A stretch of DNA of 64,000 nucleotides from Peristeroidobacter agariperforans (GCF_004138335.1 NZ_RYFW01000001.1:2405244-2469243); one strand, 5' to 3'. Positions 1 through 9,363 are shown, numbered from the stretch's first letter. The notes: generated by a model from the letters alone, not told the origin. Numbers and translations are program-made.

Positions 1-80
1 ATGCCCCGACCATCGCGACCAAGATGAATGGTGCGCTGGTGACGGGCGGAGAAGTCTCCGATTTCATGATCGTGCCGTAA
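1..80 (+). CDS. C-terminal end of an unidentified protein (partial)
   Basis: An open frame enters from the left edge (first full codon at position 3) and stops with TAA at 78-80, giving about 25 residues ending GGEVSDFMIVP. The piece is too short to assign a family. It is followed by a GC-rich inverted stretch (roughly 90-113) and by the end of the convergent diguanylate cyclase gene at 118, so a gene end here is sensible. Whether it is really coding cannot be settled from this fragment. Confidence 0.35.
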   Translation, partial: APTIATKMNGALVTGGEVSDFMIVP

Positions 81-117
81 CCCTCGCAGGCGGCGTCGAT
101 GGCGGCGCCGCCTGTAT

Positions 118-1473
118 TCAAAGGGTCACGCAGCGATTGCGGCCTTCTTGTTTGGCCCGATACAGCGCTTTGTCGGCGCGGTCGAAGGCGCTGCCGGCGG
201 TGTCGTCGGGAGACAGTGTCGTCATGCCGCTCGAAACGGTGATCGATACCGGGGTGCCGCGGAAGTGGAAGCCGATCTCGGCGATGGCCGCACGGATACG
301 CTCGCTGAAGCGCAAGGCATCTTCGAGGTGCGTGCCGGGAAGGATCATCACGAACTCTTCGCCGCCGTAGCGGGCGATGAAGTCGGTCGAGCGGATCCGG
401 CTGGCGAAGCAGTCGGCGACCACGCGCAACACGCGATCGCCGGCACGATGACCGTAGGTATCGTTGATGCGCTTGAAATGATCCACGTCCCACACGGCCA
501 GGCAGGTCGCTTGTTTGAAACGACGCAGCCGGTGCAGTTCCTCATCGACACGCTTGTCGTAGGCCTGGCGATTCGGAATGCCGGTGAGCACATCGAGCGT
601 CGAGGCGCGTTGCTCAGCCTGTAACTGGCTTTGCAGCCGCTTGGCTTCGGTTTCCAGCTCGACGATGCGGGAGCGCATCTGCTCGTTGCGAGCGCTGATG
701 GCTGCGGCGAAGGTGGCTTCACGCTGCCGGAAGTTTTGCAGATGCCGGTCGATGGCATCCATGCGACTGCGGACCTGCTGGCGGATCTGCTGCAGGTCCT
801 TGGCGGTCTCGACGGTCTCGCCCATGGCTTGGATCTCGCCGACCAGCTGCGTGTTCAAGGTCTCGCTGCTGGCTTGCGACTGCGCCTGGTGCTGGTGTTG
901 TTCGGCGACGAACTGGCCGATCTCATCCAGCTTGCCCACCATGTGACCGAGCAGCCCTTCGATTTCCTCTTTGGCGCGCTCGATGTGCTGGATGCGCTTG
1001 CCGACCATCTCGGTCAGGGAGGTGAGCACGTCGGGCAGTTGCTCGTTGGTCAGCGCGGCCGAGAGCGTTTGATCCAACGCATCAGCCTGCTCGATCAGCT
1101 CGGCGTCGCGCCGTAGCTCGAGGAGCAGGGCGCCGAGAATGGACCGCAGGCGCTCCTCGTTGGCGAGCCCACCATTCGATGAGTTTGTCGGGGATGGCGG
1201 CAGAGGATGATCGAGGGCCCCGATCGCGTCGGTGAGCGCGGGGGTGAGCTTTTCCAGTTCTTCCGCCGTGGTCTCGCGGCGGATGACCGCCTGCAGCTTG
1301 CGGAGCTGCTCATCCAGCGGTGGCGCCAGGCCGAGCGCGGCTGTGCAAAGGCGGCCGACCAGCCGCTTGAGCGCCGTTTCCATGGCGCGAAACTGCAGCT
1401 GCTGCTCTTCCAGCCGGCCCAGGCTGTCGTAGTACTTAGTGCGCCAAGGGTCAGTATCTGTGCCAGTCGTCAC
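118..1473 (-). CDS. Diguanylate cyclase with long N-terminal coiled-coil region
   Basis: This 451-residue protein should condense two GTP into cyclic di-GMP. The C-terminal ~165 residues are a GGDEF domain with the active-site signature GGEEF at 370-374. The product-inhibition I-site RxxD is present as RSTD at 361-364, exactly five residues before the signature, so feedback inhibition is expected. The first ~270 residues have no membrane segment and are rich in Glu, Gln, Arg and Leu, with coiled-coil character between about 165 and 290; this looks like a dimerisation or partner-binding region. The start is GTG at 1473. No EAL domain is present. It sits alone, convergent with the gene fragment on its left and about 160 bases from the next minus-strand gene. 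The c-di-GMP link to the type IV pilus operon at 3 kb is plausible but unproven. Confidence 0.93.
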   Translation of the reverse strand: MTTGTDTDPWRTKYYDSLGRLEEQQLQFRAMETALKRLVGRLCTAALGLAPPLDEQLRKLQAVIRRETTAEELEKLTPALTDAIGALDHPLPPSPTNSSNGGLANEERLRSILGALLLELRRDAELIEQADALDQTLSAALTNEQLPDVLTSLTEMVGKRIQHIERAKEEIEGLLGHMVGKLDEIGQFVAEQHQHQAQSQASSETLNTQLVGEIQAMGETVETAKDLQQIRQQVRSRMDAIDRHLQNFRQREATFAAAISARNEQMRSRIVELETEAKRLQSQLQAEQRASTLDVLTGIPNRQAYDKRVDEELHRLRRFKQATCLAVWDVDHFKRINDTYGHRAGDRVLRVVADCFASRIRSTDFIARYGGEEFVMILPGTHLEDALRFSERIRAAIAEIGFHFRGTPVSITVSSGMTTLSPDDTAGSAFDRADKALYRAKQEGRNRCVTL

Positions 1474-1632
1474 AACACATCACACTCGAACTTCGGTTCG
1501 CCGCTGATTCTGTCTGCCGCCGGTTTCGGCCGCTGAGAAGCACGGCGTGATATGCATTAATCGAAGCGGCGCGGCGAGTCTTGAGTGAAGTGGCTCGCAA
1601 AAGTGCAATGAAGACGCCGTTGGCTACGCGGT

Positions 1633-2325
1633 TCAGGGTTCCCCTGAGGTGGCGAAGATGTGCTCCAGGTACGCCTTGAACAGCGTGGTCCTGCGCTCCG
1701 GCAGCGGCAGGCCGGTGGCCACTGCGCTTGCGATGCGATCGACGCGAAAGGTGCGATAGTCCTGGCGCAATTCGCACCACGCGCCCAACGACGGCTGATG
1801 ATAGAAGGCAATGACCAGCGGCCAAACCGTCCGCTCGCTGCGCGCGCCGTCCGGGCCCTGGTAGACGATCGACACCTTTTCTTCCTTGCGCAAGGCTTCG
1901 CGAATCAGCGGCAGGACGGCCAGCCGCGTGGGCTCGTTCGGCTGTGGGAAGGCATATAAACCGATCGAGTCGATCTGGTCGCGCAGGTCGTCCGGGGTGG
2001 CCATCGCGATCTTGGCGATGGCATTGCTGGCCGCACGCGCCAGCCCGGCATCGGCCTGTTGCTCCACCCAGTAAGCGCCCAGCCTGAGCGCTTCGAGTTC
2101 GCTGGGGTCGAACATCAGCGGCGGCAGAAAGAATCCCGGGCGCAGCAGGTAGCCCGTGCCGGCCTCACCATCGATGGGTGCGCCCAGGCCGACCAGGGTC
2201 TGCACGTCCCGGTAGATGGTCCGCAGAGACACGTCCATTTCTTCGGCGAGCACCGCGGCGGTGACCGCCCGGCGGTGTCGGCGGAATACATCGATGAGGG
2301 CGAACAGGCGTTCAGTCTTATTCAT
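1633..2325 (-). CDS. YafY-type transcriptional regulator (HTH_11 plus WYL domain)
   Basis: This is a 230-residue DNA-binding protein of the YafY/DeoR-like group. Residues 1-60 form a winged helix-turn-helix (VLAEEMDVSLRTIYRDVQTL). The C-terminal half is a WYL-type ligand-sensing domain that ends with the usual DYRTFRVDRI segment. The start ATG at 2325 lies 92 bases from the ATG of the divergent GFA-family gene. Such pairs are common, and the regulator probably controls that neighbour and itself. The length is normal for the family. The ligand is unknown. Confidence 0.88.
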   Translation of the reverse strand: MNKTERLFALIDVFRRHRRAVTAAVLAEEMDVSLRTIYRDVQTLVGLGAPIDGEAGTGYLLRPGFFLPPLMFDPSELEALRLGAYWVEQQADAGLARAASNAIAKIAMATPDDLRDQIDSIGLYAFPQPNEPTRLAVLPLIREALRKEEKVSIVYQGPDGARSERTVWPLVIAFYHQPSLGAWCELRQDYRTFRVDRIASAVATGLPLPERRTTLFKAYLEHIFATSGEP

Positions 2326-2417
2326 TGGCGGAACAGGAGGGCTGCTGACAGGATCTGACAGCAGTGGCGACTACACTGCCGGCAAGCATAGCGTTTCACC
2401 TCACGGAGAGCCGACCC

Positions 2418-2822
2418 ATGTTGAAAACCTACCAGGGCAGCTGCCATTGCGGCGCCGTTCGCTACGAAGCGGACATCGACCTGAGCCAGGGCACCAGCCG
2501 GTGCAATTGCTCGATCTGCAAGAAGACGCGGTATTGGGGCACGGTGATCAAGCCCGAGGCCTTCCGGCTGCTGACCGACGAGGCACAGCTCGGCGATTAC
2601 CAGTTCGGCTCCAAGCAGGGGCACCAGCTGTTTTGCAAGAGTTGCGGGCTGCGTTCGTTCAGTCGCGGCGATGTGCCCGAGATCGGCGGCGCCTTCGTGT
2701 CCATCAACATCGCGTGTCTCGATGGCGTCTCGGATGAAGAATTGGCCGCGCTGCCGATCAAATATCAGAACGGTCGCGACTACGACTGGTTTCACGAGCC
2801 GAAGGTCACGAGCTATCTGTAG
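2418..2822 (+). CDS. GFA/CENP-V family zinc protein (glutathione-dependent formaldehyde-activating-like)
   Basis: A 134-residue protein with all zinc-ligand motifs of the GFA family: SCHCGAVRYE near the N-terminus, then CNCSICKK, then FCKSCGLRSF. Family members bind two zinc ions and are described as glutathione-dependent formaldehyde-activating or related small-molecule lyases; in most bacteria the substrate is unknown. ATG at 2418 is preferred because a GGAGAG stretch lies about ten bases before it and the family begins just before the first zinc motif. A longer in-frame start at 2364 would add 18 unconserved residues. It is divergent from the YafY-type regulator, its likely controller. Confidence 0.88.
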   Translation: MLKTYQGSCHCGAVRYEADIDLSQGTSRCNCSICKKTRYWGTVIKPEAFRLLTDEAQLGDYQFGSKQGHQLFCKSCGLRSFSRGDVPEIGGAFVSINIACLDGVSDEELAALPIKYQNGRDYDWFHEPKVTSYL

Positions 2823-2872
2823 GTCGGCTCCGACAGTGCACAAACTGCTCGTTACCTAATTACATACATTTC

Positions 2873-2903
2873 GCCGTCGCTGCGACTCATGCGCAGCGAC
2901 GGC
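2873..2903 (+). terminator. Perfect 12-bp hairpin after the GFA gene
   Basis: GCCGTCGCTGCG (2873-2884) is followed by a 7-base loop and its exact complement (2892-2903). It lies 50 bases after the GFA stop codon. No clear run of T follows, so it may be a terminator of the weak type, an mRNA-stabilising hairpin or a protein-binding site. Confidence 0.5.
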
Positions 2904-3000
2904 ATAGTCATTCCCTCAAGCAGCGCTCAGCGCATCGCTCGTACAGCGATTGCGCTTCCCTTACGCGTAATACGGTCCTGCCTGCGGCAATTTGCATGTG

Positions 3001-3042
3001 GGCACTTGCGATGCAATTCGCGAATTGCAGATAGCAAGTGCC
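3001..3042. other. Nested palindromes upstream of the minor-pilin operon
   Basis: An outer inverted repeat, GGCACTTGC (3001-3009) and GCAAGTGCC (3034-3042), encloses a 16-base perfect palindrome GCAATTCGCGAATTGC (3013-3028). The block ends 27 bases before the first pilin start codon. It could be an operator, a cruciform or a 5' leader hairpin; the sequence alone does not decide. Confidence 0.6.
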
Positions 3043-3069
3043 TATCCTTTGCGTATTGTTGCCTGATCA

Positions 3070-3636
3070 ATGCGGCTGCTCGCGATGCTCACGACCGTTC
3101 CAATCAACCGCGCCAACCGACCCGTGTCGGGATTTACCATGATCGAGCTGCTGGTGACCGTGGCCGTCGCCAGTATCACGCTCGCCTTGGCGGTGCCGAG
3201 CTTCACTCAGATGACCGTCAATAGCCGGTTGACGACGCAATCGAACGAAGTGGTCGCCGCGCTCAATCTCGCCCGCTCCGAGGCGATCAAGCGCAACGTC
3301 CGCGTGTCCTTCTGTCGTGTCGAATCGGAACAGGCGGAGGATTGCGAGCTCGCGACGGGGCCCTGGACGCATTGGATCGTCACGACCGGCGCCGGCGGCA
3401 ATGTAATTCGCCGCGGCGTGGTGAACACGTTCTCGGGCGGCATCAGCGTGCGCTCCACGTTGACTGAAGATCTGGTCACGTTCCGGCCGGAAGGCCTGGC
3501 TTACAGCGGCAATGCTCTCGTTGCCGATCGTCGCATCACTATCTGCGCACCGCGCAATGGCAGCGGCAGGCAAGTGACGTTGGGGCGCGGCAGCCGCCTG
3601 TCCACGGAATCGATTGACGAGGACTGTGGGGCATGA
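3070..3636 (+). CDS. fimT: Minor pseudopilin, GspH/FimT family
   Basis: The first gene of the minor type IV pilin operon, 188 residues. It has a type III signal sequence: a short basic leader ending in Gly, then FTMIELLVTVAVASITLALA, with the conserved Phe+1 and Glu+5 of the mature pilin, cut by prepilin peptidase PilD. The C-terminal part matches the GspH/FimT fold (NLARSEAIKRNVRV, then ICAPRNGSG). Such proteins prime pilus assembly at the inner membrane, and FimT in related bacteria also binds DNA during natural transformation. The start could be ATG 3070 or ATG 3085; neither has a strong ribosome site. The stop overlaps the next start (ATGA), so the genes are translationally coupled. FimT versus FimU cannot be separated here. 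Confidence 0.85.
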   Translation: MRLLAMLTTVPINRANRPVSGFTMIELLVTVAVASITLALAVPSFTQMTVNSRLTTQSNEVVAALNLARSEAIKRNVRVSFCRVESEQAEDCELATGPWTHWIVTTGAGGNVIRRGVVNTFSGGISVRSTLTEDLVTFRPEGLAYSGNALVADRRITICAPRNGSGRQVTLGRGSRLSTESIDEDCGA

Positions 3637-4103
3637 GGAGCGGACCTCGCGCGCAGGCAGGCGTCGGATTGATCGAAGTGCTGGTGTCGCTGCTGGTGCT
3701 CTCGATCGGCATGCTCGGCCTTGCCGGGCTGCAGATGTACAGTCTGCGAAACAATCAAGGCGCGATGGAGCGAAGCATGGCCGTGGTGGAAACACATTCC
3801 ATCGTGGATGCAATGCGCGCCGATCGAGCCGCAGCGCTCGCCGGCGACTTCGACTTCGACTCCGCAAAGGCGCAGGACCTCACCGGCGAGACCTTCGCCG
3901 AACGCGCCCTGGAAACTTGGCATACCAATCTGCTCAACACCTTGGGCCCGGGCGCGAACGGTGTCGTCGCGTGCACGAGCACCGGCGCGAACTCCGGGGT
4001 GTGCACGATCACGGTCCGCTGGTCCGATGAGCGTTCGGTCGGCAGCACGACGGAACGCAAGACGGCTCGGCAACAGGAAGTGACGACCGAGGTGCAGTTG
4101 TGA
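3633..4103 (+). CDS. pilV: Type IV pilus minor pilin PilV
   Basis: A 156-residue prepilin-like protein that begins with a short basic leader and the cleavage region AG/VGLIEVLVSLLVLSIGMLG. Mature residue +1 is Val instead of Phe, which prepilin peptidase tolerates; Glu+5 is kept. The hydrophobic helix is followed by the GLQMYSLRNNQ segment typical of PilV. In the pilus priming complex PilV acts with PilW, PilX, FimU, PilE and PilY1. It overlaps fimT by four bases (ATGA) and its stop overlaps the GTG start of pilW. Confidence 0.88.
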   Translation: MRSGPRAQAGVGLIEVLVSLLVLSIGMLGLAGLQMYSLRNNQGAMERSMAVVETHSIVDAMRADRAAALAGDFDFDSAKAQDLTGETFAERALETWHTNLLNTLGPGANGVVACTSTGANSGVCTITVRWSDERSVGSTTERKTARQQEVTTEVQL

Positions 4104-5098
4104 GCGAGCGCGGCTTCACGCTGGTCGAGTTGATGATCTCGATGGTGCTTGGGCTGGTCATCATCGGCGGCGCGATGGGTGTCATTCTCGCGAACCGACA
4201 GAGTTACCGAGCCAACGAGGGCTTGTCGCAAATTCAGGAAAGCGCACGCACCGCGTTTGAACTGCTGGCGCGCGACGTGCGCCAGGCGGGCGTCACTGGC
4301 TGCGATAGTAGTGGGCGGGTTGCGAATGTTCTGCAATCGCCCTCGGGCGAGCTGTGGTGGCAGGACTGGTTTGGCATTCGCGGCTTCGAGGGCGCGCAGG
4401 ACGACGGTGCCGTCGAGTTCGGCGCCGGCGCGCCGCCAAACAATCGCATCGAGGGCACGGACTCCATCCAATTGCAGGGTATCGAAGGCACTGGCTTGAC
4501 AGTCGTCAAGCACGAGGCCACTTCGGCAAACTTCAAGATCAATGTGCAGAGCACCGCGATCGCCAAGGATGACATCGTGATGGTGTGTGACTTCGACCAC
4601 GCGGCGATTTTCAAGATCACCAATTACAACAGCGCCAACGTGACCGTGGGGCACGGGGCCGAGAACAGCGGCGACCCGCGCAACTGCTCCAAAGGTCTGG
4701 GTTATCCGGTCGACTGCGCCAGCAAAGACGCCAATGGCAACGTCTACAGCTACGGGCCGAATTCGCAGCTGTCGCGCCTGAAGGCGGTGGACTGGTACAT
4801 CGGCGACAACCAGCGTCCCGCCGAAGGCGGCCGATCGTTGTTCCGGCGTTCGCTGAGCGGCGCCGCCGAAGAAATCGTCGCAGGCGTCACCGACATGCAG
4901 ATCTCCTACCGCGAGGCGGGCGAGACCGAATTCGGCCCGGCCACGGCGGTCGGTGTCTGGACCAACGTCAACGCCGTGATGATCACGCTCACGTTGCACA
5001 GCGCCGATCCGCGCCTGTCGACCGATGCCAGCGAGAACAACGGGCGATTCGAGCGCACCTTCACCAATGTCATTACTTTGAGGAACCGCGTGCCATGA
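4100..5098 (+). CDS. pilW: Type IV pilus minor pilin PilW
   Basis: A 332-residue minor pilin, the long member of the set as expected for PilW. The prepilin cleavage site lies very near the N-terminus (RG/FTLVELMISMVLGLVI), with Phe+1 and Glu+5. After the helix comes the PilW signature ARTAFELLARDVRQAG. It starts with GTG at 4100, overlapping the pilV stop as GTGA, and ends in an ATGA overlap with pilX. Together with PilX it is thought to link the pilus priming complex to the tip protein PilY1. Confidence 0.9.
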   Translation: MSERGFTLVELMISMVLGLVIIGGAMGVILANRQSYRANEGLSQIQESARTAFELLARDVRQAGVTGCDSSGRVANVLQSPSGELWWQDWFGIRGFEGAQDDGAVEFGAGAPPNNRIEGTDSIQLQGIEGTGLTVVKHEATSANFKINVQSTAIAKDDIVMVCDFDHAAIFKITNYNSANVTVGHGAENSGDPRNCSKGLGYPVDCASKDANGNVYSYGPNSQLSRLKAVDWYIGDNQRPAEGGRSLFRRSLSGAAEEIVAGVTDMQISYREAGETEFGPATAVGVWTNVNAVMITLTLHSADPRLSTDASENNGRFERTFTNVITLRNRVP

Positions 5099-5655
5099 GG
5101 ACTGCGCGGCGTGATCAACAGGGTGTGGCGCTGATCGTCTCGCTGGTTCTGCTCGTGGTGGCGACGCTCATCGGACTCGCTGCCGTGCGGGGCACCAGTC
5201 TGCAGGAGCACATGAGCGCCAATATGTATGATCGCTCGCTCGCGTTTCAGCGCGCCGAATCGGCGTTGCGTGCAGCCGAAGTCGCGATCCTGGCCAATGG
5301 CCGCATCGACGCTCTGGGAGGTGTCGATTGCCGGGCCGTGACCGGTGTGACTTGCCCGGTGATCCCCGATAACACCTTTACCGGCACCAGCGCGAACTGG
5401 GTCGCTGTCGACCGGGATCACGCTGTGAACAGCGGCAAGACGCCGGGCACGCCGGAATATTTCATCCAGTTCATGGGCACGGGCCCCGCCCAGAGCAGTT
5501 TCGATCTGGAAGCGAATGCCGACTCTGCCGCGTACGGCGCGACTACGTATCAAGGCGTCGCCTACTATCGAATCACCGCGCGCAGCAGCGCTCCCGCCGA
5601 CGCCGCCGACCGATCCATTGTCGTGCTGCAATCCACCGTCAAGCGTGCGTATTGA
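5095..5655 (+). CDS. pilX: Type IV pilus minor pilin PilX
   Basis: A 186-residue protein starting with a basic leader and QQG/VALIVSLVLLVVATLIG. The usual Glu+5 of pilins is missing. That is normal for PilX, which resembles GspK of type II secretion and caps the priming complex. The segment SLAFQRAESALRAAE after the helix is the family signature. The start ATG overlaps the pilW stop by four bases. The gene is followed after 22 bases by pilY1, its usual partner. Confidence 0.88.
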   Translation: MRTARRDQQGVALIVSLVLLVVATLIGLAAVRGTSLQEHMSANMYDRSLAFQRAESALRAAEVAILANGRIDALGGVDCRAVTGVTCPVIPDNTFTGTSANWVAVDRDHAVNSGKTPGTPEYFIQFMGTGPAQSSFDLEANADSAAYGATTYQGVAYYRITARSSAPADAADRSIVVLQSTVKRAY

Positions 5656-5677
5656 CGTGGCGCAAATCGAGGTCGTC

Positions 5678-8600
5678 ATGCCGGTGTTGGTGAAACTTCG
5701 CTACGCGTTGGCGGGTACGCTTCTGACCGTTCTCGCCGGCGCCGCGAGCGGTCAAACGGCGAGCAACACGGTCGCGCAGTCACCGCTCACCGTCGCAGGC
5801 AATGTTCCCGGCAATCTGCTGCTGGTGCCATCGGTCGAGTACCCGACGCTCGACAGCATGGCGAATCTCGGCAACTACGACGTAGCGCGTGCCTACACCG
5901 GCTACTTCGATCCAGCCAAATGTTACAAGTATTCATACAGCACGACTGAAACGAATCGATATTTCTATCCGGTTGGCAAGACCACGACCCGTACCTGTAG
6001 CAGCAGCTTGCAGCAGTGGAGCGGCAACTATCTGAACTGGGCGACGACCCAGACCATCGATCCGTTTCGCAAGGCGCTGACCGGCGGTCATCGAGTGAAG
6101 GACGAGGCCGGCGTGACCTGGTTGGAAAAGGCGCGCTACGACGGCAATGGCGCCAACAGTTTGTTTCCGAATCGGCGCATCCCGGCGAGCGGCAGCGGTT
6201 CCAGCCTGGTGAGTGGCGCAACCCCGGCCAACTGGAGCGATTTCACCTATCGCATCTGGACCCTCGGCAACCGCATGCGCTTCACCCGATCGGGCAATCT
6301 CAATTCGGATCCCGTCGTTGCCTACGATCCATCGACGCACACGTCCCTCGACGGCTCTAAGGTTTATGAAGTCAGCGTCCGCGTGAAGGTGTGCGACTCG
6401 AACATCGGCGTCGAGAGCAACTGCGTGCAGTACTCTTCGGGCTGGAAGCCCGAAGGCCTGATCCAGAAATATTCCAGCCGGATCCGCTACAGCGTGTTCG
6501 GCTACCTCAACGACAGCAGCATCCTGCGCGATGGCGGCGTGTTGCGCGCCCGCCAGAAATTCGTGGGCGAATACAAGCTGGATCCCGCCAGCAATCTGCT
6601 GGTCGCGAACGGCAACCGCGAGTGGGATCCGAGCACCGGCATCCTGGTGCAGAACCCGGATGCAGCGGATGCTGCCGCGACGGCGGGCGTGGTCGGCCAG
6701 GCTATCAACTACAGCGGCGTGATCAACTACATCAACCGATTCGGCCAGATGACCACGCAGGATCACAAGAGCTACGACCCGGTGAGCGAGCTCTATTACG
6801 CGGCTATTCGTTATCTGAAAGGCCAGGGAAACGTGTCCGAATACAGCGCGCTGAGCGGCACTTCCTCGCAGCGCTTCAACCATGCGGACGGCTTCCCCGT
6901 GATCACCGACTGGGACGATCCCATGCAGTACAGCTGCCAGAACAACGCGCTGCTCGGCATCGGCGATGTGAACACCCACCGCGACAAGAATCTGCCGGGC
7001 AGCAATACCACGACCGACGAGCCGACCCGCCCGGGCGCCGTTTCTTCCGACAAGTCCGTGAACGTACTGACGGCGACGCAGAAGGTGGCGCAGCTCGAAG
7101 GCATCACGATCCCGACGCCTTTTACCGGTCGCGAGAACTCCGCGTTCATCGCCGGCCTCGCTTACGACTCGCACACCCGGGATTTGCGGCCGGATCTGGA
7201 CGACAAGCAGACGGTCTCGACCTATTGGGTGGACGTGCGCGAGGCCCAGGTGCTCGAGCCCAGAGCACGCAATCAATACTGGCTCGCGGCCAAGTATGGC
7301 GGCTTCAACGTGCCGGAGGACTACGAGCCGTACCAGCAGACCAAGGCGCTCGACACCACGTTGTGGAGCAGTGGCGAAACGCTCTCGACCGGCGACCTGC
7401 GGCCCGAAAATTTCTATGTCGCGAGCGAAGCGGACAAGATGGTCGAAAGCCTGACGCGTGCCTTCGCAAAGATCGCCGCCGAAACACAGGGCGCGGGAAC
7501 TGCGTTGTCTTCGACCTCGAGTCAGCTGCAAACCGATACGCAACTCTTCCAGGCGGTGTTCTACAACGGCACGTGGCGTGGCGATCTGCGTGCGTACGAG
7601 CTGGATGACAAAGGCAGGGTCTCGAGCAGCCCGCTGTGGTCTGCCGGTGTGAAACTGACCGCGCGCGATTGGACGACGCGGCGGATCTATGTCCACAACC
7701 CACAAGGCAACAACGCAGACGCGAAGTACGCTGCCTTCAACTGGGACAACCTGGGATCCACCCAGAGGACTGCGCTGGGATCGGCGGACGTGGTGGATTA
7801 CTTGCTAGGCGATCGTAGCAAGGAGGAATCGCAGGCAAATGGCGCCTTGCGAACGCGTACCGGCTTGCTCGGCGACATCGTCAATTCCAGCCCGGTCTAC
7901 GTGGCTGCACCGAATGCGGCGTTGTATGAGCGCGCTTCGTTCACCGGCGCGTCATCCTACGCGAAGTTTGCGCAGGACGTAGCCGATCGAACTCCCGTCA
8001 TCTATGTGGGCGCGAACGACGGCATGTTGCACGGGTTCGACGCCGGCGCCGTCGAGGCCGAGCAGGGCCAGGAGACCTATGCCTTCGTGCCCAACAGCGC
8101 GATCGTCAATGGCCTGGGCTCATACAGCGATCCCGCCTACGAGCATCGCTATTTCGTCGACGGCGAAATGGTCGTGACCGATGTCTACGACAAGGGCTGG
8201 AAAACCATTCTGGTCGGCACTATGGGGCGCGGCGGTCCAGGAGTGTTCGCGCTGGATGTCACCGATCCGGACAGCGTGAAATTCCTGTGGGAGAAGAGCG
8301 GCGCCGACATTCCATCTTTGGGCAAGAACATCGGCCGTCCCGTCATTGCTCAAGTCGCCGACGGCGAATGGCGCGTGATCCTGGGCAACGGGCACGCCAC
8401 GTCGGCAGGTTCGGCGCAGCTCATCATGATCGATGCGATAACCGGTGCTGTGACGACAGCCGACACTGGTGCGACCGGCGGCAATGCACTCAGCGCGGTG
8501 CTGGCCCGGGACGTTGATGGCGACCGCATTTCCGATGTCGCGTACGCGGGCGATCTGAAGGGCAATCTCTGGAAGTTCACCGGCCTCGCCAGCAAGCCGA

Positions 8601-9346
8601 GCGCAACCAAGATGTTCCAGGCGCGCGATCCGAGCGGCAATGCTCAGCCGATCACCGCCGCTCCGATCGCTGGTCGGGATCCGTCGACCGGCGCGGTCTG
8701 GGTATTCTTCGGCACCGGACGTTACTTGAATGCCGCCGATCTGAACGACCGGCAGGTGCAGTCCTGGTACGGCATCAAGGACAACAATGCCAGCACCGCG
8801 ACGCGCAGCGACCTGGTGCAAAGAAACATCATCGCCGAGTCGAAACGCGACGACTTGACGCTGCGAGCCGTCGAGGACGGCTCGGTCGGCGATCTGGCCG
8901 GCAAGCGCGGTTGGTACATGGATCTGGTTTCGCCAGGGCGCGCGCCGCGAGGCGAGCGCGTCATCGTGCCAAATCAGTTCGTGGGCACGGCGTTGCTCGC
9001 AACCACGCGCATTCCCGAAGCGGCCGACATCTGCAAGCCGACCGGTACCGGCTTCATCATGGCGATCGATCCATTCACCGGCGCGCGTCTGCCTGACACC
9101 TTCTTCGACGTGAGCCGCGACGGCAAATACACCGAGGTGGACCACATGCCGGTGGAGTCCGGCTCGAACAGTTCGCAGGTCCTCGTGGTCTCCGGTGTCG
9201 CAATCGGCAACGCCATCGCTGGCCAGACGACGATTGTCGGCAGCGAGATCGACTTTCAAACCACCGGCGGCGTCATGGATCAGCTGGGATTCCAGGTGCC
9301 CGCCACCGCCGCCGGCCGGATGAGCTGGCGCGAGATCGTGAACTGA
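5678..9346 (+). CDS. pilY1: Type IV pilus tip adhesin / assembly factor PilY1
   Basis: A 1222-residue exported protein. ATG 5678 is chosen because GAGG lies five bases before it and it gives a clean signal peptide (to about residue 26, ending GAASG). The C-terminal half is the PilY1 beta-propeller: VIYVGANDGMLHGFDAGA, then ILVGTMGRGGPGVFALDV, then a calcium loop DVDGDRISD at 945-953 followed by YAGDLKGNLWKF. In Pseudomonas calcium binding here controls pilus extension and retraction. The N-terminal part has no von Willebrand A domain: the place of the usual DxSxS metal site reads LLVPSVEYPT, as I recall for Xanthomonas-type PilY1. It is the largest gene of the operon, between pilX and pilE. 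Confidence 0.92.
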   Translation: MPVLVKLRYALAGTLLTVLAGAASGQTASNTVAQSPLTVAGNVPGNLLLVPSVEYPTLDSMANLGNYDVARAYTGYFDPAKCYKYSYSTTETNRYFYPVGKTTTRTCSSSLQQWSGNYLNWATTQTIDPFRKALTGGHRVKDEAGVTWLEKARYDGNGANSLFPNRRIPASGSGSSLVSGATPANWSDFTYRIWTLGNRMRFTRSGNLNSDPVVAYDPSTHTSLDGSKVYEVSVRVKVCDSNIGVESNCVQYSSGWKPEGLIQKYSSRIRYSVFGYLNDSSILRDGGVLRARQKFVGEYKLDPASNLLVANGNREWDPSTGILVQNPDAADAAATAGVVGQAINYSGVINYINRFGQMTTQDHKSYDPVSELYYAAIRYLKGQGNVSEYSALSGTSSQRFNHADGFPVITDWDDPMQYSCQNNALLGIGDVNTHRDKNLPGSNTTTDEPTRPGAVSSDKSVNVLTATQKVAQLEGITIPTPFTGRENSAFIAGLAYDSHTRDLRPDLDDKQTVSTYWVDVREAQVLEPRARNQYWLAAKYGGFNVPEDYEPYQQTKALDTTLWSSGETLSTGDLRPENFYVASEADKMVESLTRAFAKIAAETQGAGTALSSTSSQLQTDTQLFQAVFYNGTWRGDLRAYELDDKGRVSSSPLWSAGVKLTARDWTTRRIYVHNPQGNNADAKYAAFNWDNLGSTQRTALGSADVVDYLLGDRSKEESQANGALRTRTGLLGDIVNSSPVYVAAPNAALYERASFTGASSYAKFAQDVADRTPVIYVGANDGMLHGFDAGAVEAEQGQETYAFVPNSAIVNGLGSYSDPAYEHRYFVDGEMVVTDVYDKGWKTILVGTMGRGGPGVFALDVTDPDSVKFLWEKSGADIPSLGKNIGRPVIAQVADGEWRVILGNGHATSAGSAQLIMIDAITGAVTTADTGATGGNALSAVLARDVDGDRISDVAYAGDLKGNLWKFTGLASKPSATKMFQARDPSGNAQPITAAPIAGRDPSTGAVWVFFGTGRYLNAADLNDRQVQSWYGIKDNNASTATRSDLVQRNIIAESKRDDLTLRAVEDGSVGDLAGKRGWYMDLVSPGRAPRGERVIVPNQFVGTALLATTRIPEAADICKPTGTGFIMAIDPFTGARLPDTFFDVSRDGKYTEVDHMPVESGSNSSQVLVVSGVAIGNAIAGQTTIVGSEIDFQTTGGVMDQLGFQVPATAAGRMSWREIVN

Positions 9347-9363
9347 GCTTGCAGGCAATGACT

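Noticed and set aside
5933..7705. Long open frame on the minus strand inside pilY1
   Set aside because: Mirror frame of a GC-rich gene; no recognisable domain or ribosome site, while the plus strand encodes a clear PilY1.
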